A stretch of 64,000 nt of DNA from Vibrio sinaloensis (GTDB lineage: Bacteria; Pseudomonadota; Gammaproteobacteria; Enterobacterales; Vibrionaceae), in NCBI RefSeq assembly GCF_000808535.1, contig NZ_JWLV01000006.1:31436-95435 (forward strand), in the 5' to 3' direction. A program made the translations under genes and the position numbers. Below the pieces are notes generated by a model that saw nothing but the letters and a program-made list of their open reading frames with translations, ran no database searches and was not told the origin of the DNA. This document shows positions 62,166 to 64,000 of the stretch, piece after piece; position 1 is the stretch's first letter, and each line of letters begins with the position of its first letter.

Positions 62166-62525
62166 ACCTAGTCCTTGTTATATGAACAAATTTTTATATC
62201 TAAACATAGACTAGGTTTTAACCATTTCAATTTATTAGCAATTTAGTTTTATATTTCTGAGTGAATGCTCTGACTTCTTCCTATTGTTGGGAAATGAATC
62301 TCGTTTTTTTCAGCCCGCTACTGGAGAAATTACAGTGTAAATCGCGCTAGGGAGAAACGCCTTTTTGATGCGAATTTAGCCGCCGTTCTTCTGCACTACA
62401 TTCTTTAACGGCTTTTGGGGCGCGCTCAATGATATACTCCCCAAGTCGACTCACTTCGGCATTCGGTTATGTGGTCAAGTCACCGCGTCCGTTAGCCTGT
62501 TAACTCTTATCTAGGAATCCACTCG
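62166..62525. other. Divergent intergenic region
   Basis: 360 bp between the alkylsulfatase and helicase genes. It holds a degenerate parS2 site (62329-62341) and a long leader before the helicase. No further motif that I can support was seen. Confidence 0.5.
62329..62341. other. parS2-like site 8 (one mismatch)
   Basis: ATTACAGTGTAAA differs from the consensus only at the first position. It is about 35 kb from ori2. Confidence 0.65.
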
Positions 62526-63764
62526 ATGTCTTTTTCTTCCTTATCTCTTGTTCCAAAACTTGTTCAGGCGCTGCCGCAAAACGTTGTCAAACCGACTGAT
62601 ATACAAGCTTTGGTGATTCCACAAATGTTGGCAGAGAAAGACGTGCTCGCGCAGGCGAATACGGGCAGTGGTAAAACACTTGCTTACCTACTGCCACTGT
62701 TACAGCGCCTTTTGCCAAACCCTGATCAACAAGCTTTAGTTTTAGTTCCAACTCGCGAACTGGCTTTTCAAGTCAATGATTCGGTAGGTGAAATCACTCA
62801 GCCTCTTGGTTTGAGTTCGGTCGTATTGTGTGGTGGTGTCGATAAAGCGCAGCAGCAAGCCAAGTTAGCGAAGAGGCCAAATATACTGATAGCCACGACA
62901 GGGCGACTGTTAGATTTGCTAAGCGCTGAAGAGCTGTCGCTAAAGCAGGTGAAGACGCTAATCTTGGATGAGGCGGACCGTCTATTGGATATGGGCTTTT
63001 GGCCAGATGTCCAAGCGATTGCAAAAAGACTACCTGCACAACGACAAACGGCGATGTTCTCTGCCACCTTCTCTGACGCATTAAAACAAAAAGCGACGGC
63101 TTTGATGAGTGCGCCTGTTGCGTTGACGGCGCACCAAGAAAACAGCACCAACAAAGACATTGCGGAGACGCTTTATTTGGTCAACAAAGGCAGTAAAGCG
63201 AAAGCGCTGATTGAGCTGATTAAACAGAACCGTTGGTCTCAAGCACTGGTATTTATTGGTGCAAAAGAGAATGCTGATAGCTTGGCGAAAAAGCTCAATA
63301 AAGCCGCCATTACCACCAGTGCTTTGCATGGCAATAAGAGTCAATCTGAGCGTGAAGAGACGCTAGCACAATTCAAATCTGGTCAGGCTCAAGTGCTGAT
63401 TGCTACAGACTTGCTCGCCCGTGGAATTCACATCGAACAGCTTCCGGTTGTCATCAACTTTGAGTTGCCAATGCATGCTGAAACTTATGTGCATCGTGTC
63501 GGGCGAACCGCGCGCGCCGGGGAGCAAGGGGTGGCAATATCGCTAGTCTGCCACGGCGAAACAGAGGCACTAAATGCTATTCGTAGCCTGACTCAGCGTA
63601 AGTTACCGGTTCAAGAGTTAGATGGTTTTCCTGTTACCGATAAACCCTCCACAGGCGAGAGCAAACGCGCCCCACGTGATAAAAAATCCAACCGCCGTAC
63701 TAACAGTAAAAAGAGTATTAAGCAGTTTCAGGGCAAGCGCCCAAATTCCAGAGCAAAGAGATAG
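62526..63764 (+). CDS. DEAD-box RNA helicase (RhlE-like)
   Basis: A 412-residue helicase with the full motif set: AQANTGSGKT (I, near 44), PTRELAFQV (Ia), LILDEADRLLDMG (II), FSATF (III), ATDLLARGIHIEQL (V) and HRVGRTARAG (VI). The C-terminus is a short basic, Arg/Lys-rich tail (from about 375), which can bind RNA. It lacks the RNA-binding domain of DbpA. The long leader suggests post-transcriptional or cold-shock control, unproved. GGAA precedes the ATG. Confidence 0.9.
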   Translation: MSFSSLSLVPKLVQALPQNVVKPTDIQALVIPQMLAEKDVLAQANTGSGKTLAYLLPLLQRLLPNPDQQALVLVPTRELAFQVNDSVGEITQPLGLSSVVLCGGVDKAQQQAKLAKRPNILIATTGRLLDLLSAEELSLKQVKTLILDEADRLLDMGFWPDVQAIAKRLPAQRQTAMFSATFSDALKQKATALMSAPVALTAHQENSTNKDIAETLYLVNKGSKAKALIELIKQNRWSQALVFIGAKENADSLAKKLNKAAITTSALHGNKSQSEREETLAQFKSGQAQVLIATDLLARGIHIEQLPVVINFELPMHAETYVHRVGRTARAGEQGVAISLVCHGETEALNAIRSLTQRKLPVQELDGFPVTDKPSTGESKRAPRDKKSNRRTNSKKSIKQFQGKRPNSRAKR

Positions 63765-63796
63765 TCGGCAGAGTGGCTCCCGATAAAAGCAGCCTC

Positions 63797-63828
63797 AATT
63801 AAACCACTATTTTGGTGGTTTAATTTTA
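63797..63828 (+). terminator. Terminator after the helicase gene
   Basis: AATTAAACCAC and GTGGTTTAATT form a perfect 11-bp stem with a 7-base loop, followed by TTT. Confidence 0.8.
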
Positions 63829-63971
63829 CCTCCTTATCAGCGATTGGACACGTTCACTTGCACTTACTCACACTTTGGTAATCTAGTTATTTCAACGACC
63901 CCCTGTCTACATAGAGAGAATCCAAATAGGTTATATTTTCAATCCAATACATTGATTCAATGGAATTTGGA

Positions 63972-64000
63972 ATGACTAATATGGACAAAACGGTTGCAGC
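63972..64000 (+). CDS. Possible start of a gene cut by the window end
   Basis: ATG at 63972 opens a frame reading MTNMDKTVA to the window end with GGAATTTGGA just upstream. Too short to identify; the second ATG (63981) could also be the start. Confidence 0.3.

Noticed and set aside
1..64000. CRISPR arrays, insertion sequences, integrase or prophage genes, tRNA or rRNA genes
   Set aside because: No repeat-spacer pattern, transposase, recombinase or recognisable tRNA/rRNA sequence was seen.

Overview
The window is the replication-origin region of the second chromosome (ori2, oriCII) of a Vibrio species. The evidence is direct. There is an rctB initiator gene (27667-29637). Upstream of it lie RctB-type GATC iterons, two 39-mer sites and DnaA boxes (26405-27666). 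A divergent parA2-parB2 partition operon follows, and copies of the 13-bp parS2 palindrome TTTACANTGTAAA are scattered over more than 50 kb. The protein set (cluster-III type chemotaxis operon, TmcA, YeeN-type regulator) fits Vibrionaceae. RctB and ParA2 look clearly diverged from what I recall of V. cholerae, so another Vibrio is likely; I cannot name the species from sequence alone.

Left of ori2 (1-26404): a six-gene minus-strand operon (DedA, ATP-grasp, DinB-like, NRDE, YHS, OlsF-like acyltransferase fusion) is followed by a short plus-strand run (YcaQ-type glycosylase, DEDDh exonuclease, GNAT, NifW-like). Then come a FapA-family protein and a long minus-strand chemosensory block. That block runs, in transcription order, STAS, CheY, CheA, CheW, CheW, PAS-containing receptor, CheR, CheD, CheB, membrane receptor, STAS, and a receiver-PP2C-HATPase protein. 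It is a complete chemosensory system with no flagellar genes beside it and with a partner-switching module at its end. tmcA, parB2 and parA2 lie between it and the origin, and three parS2 copies sit in the che-tmcA gap.

Origin (26405-30000): the regulatory half holds the parA2 promoter, a parS2 site, two 39-mers and six iterons in mixed orientation. The initiation half holds a DnaA box, six same-orientation iterons spaced 22-23 bp, and an AT-rich segment with ATCA motifs at about 9-bp spacing, then rctB. Four more iteron-like sites, two forming a perfect 16-bp inverted repeat, lie just downstream of rctB.

Right of ori2 (30000-64000): a Fur-box-preceded, translationally coupled trio (two Dpp/Opp-type ABC ATPases and an unknown protein); three small or regulatory genes including a YeeN-like protein; LysR plus a short-chain dehydrogenase; and a sucrose/alpha-glucoside island (AglEFGK-like importer, sucrose phosphorylase, LacI regulator, GH13 alpha-glucosidase) with palindromic operators. 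Next are a leucine-rich-repeat protein kinase, assorted regulators and enzymes, an orphan histidine kinase, a MarR/EamA divergent pair with two matched operators, a CdaR-GntP-glycerate kinase unit, an M3 peptidase, an SdsA-type alkylsulfatase with a small secreted companion, and a DEAD-box helicase. No tRNA, rRNA, CRISPR, insertion sequence or prophage was seen.
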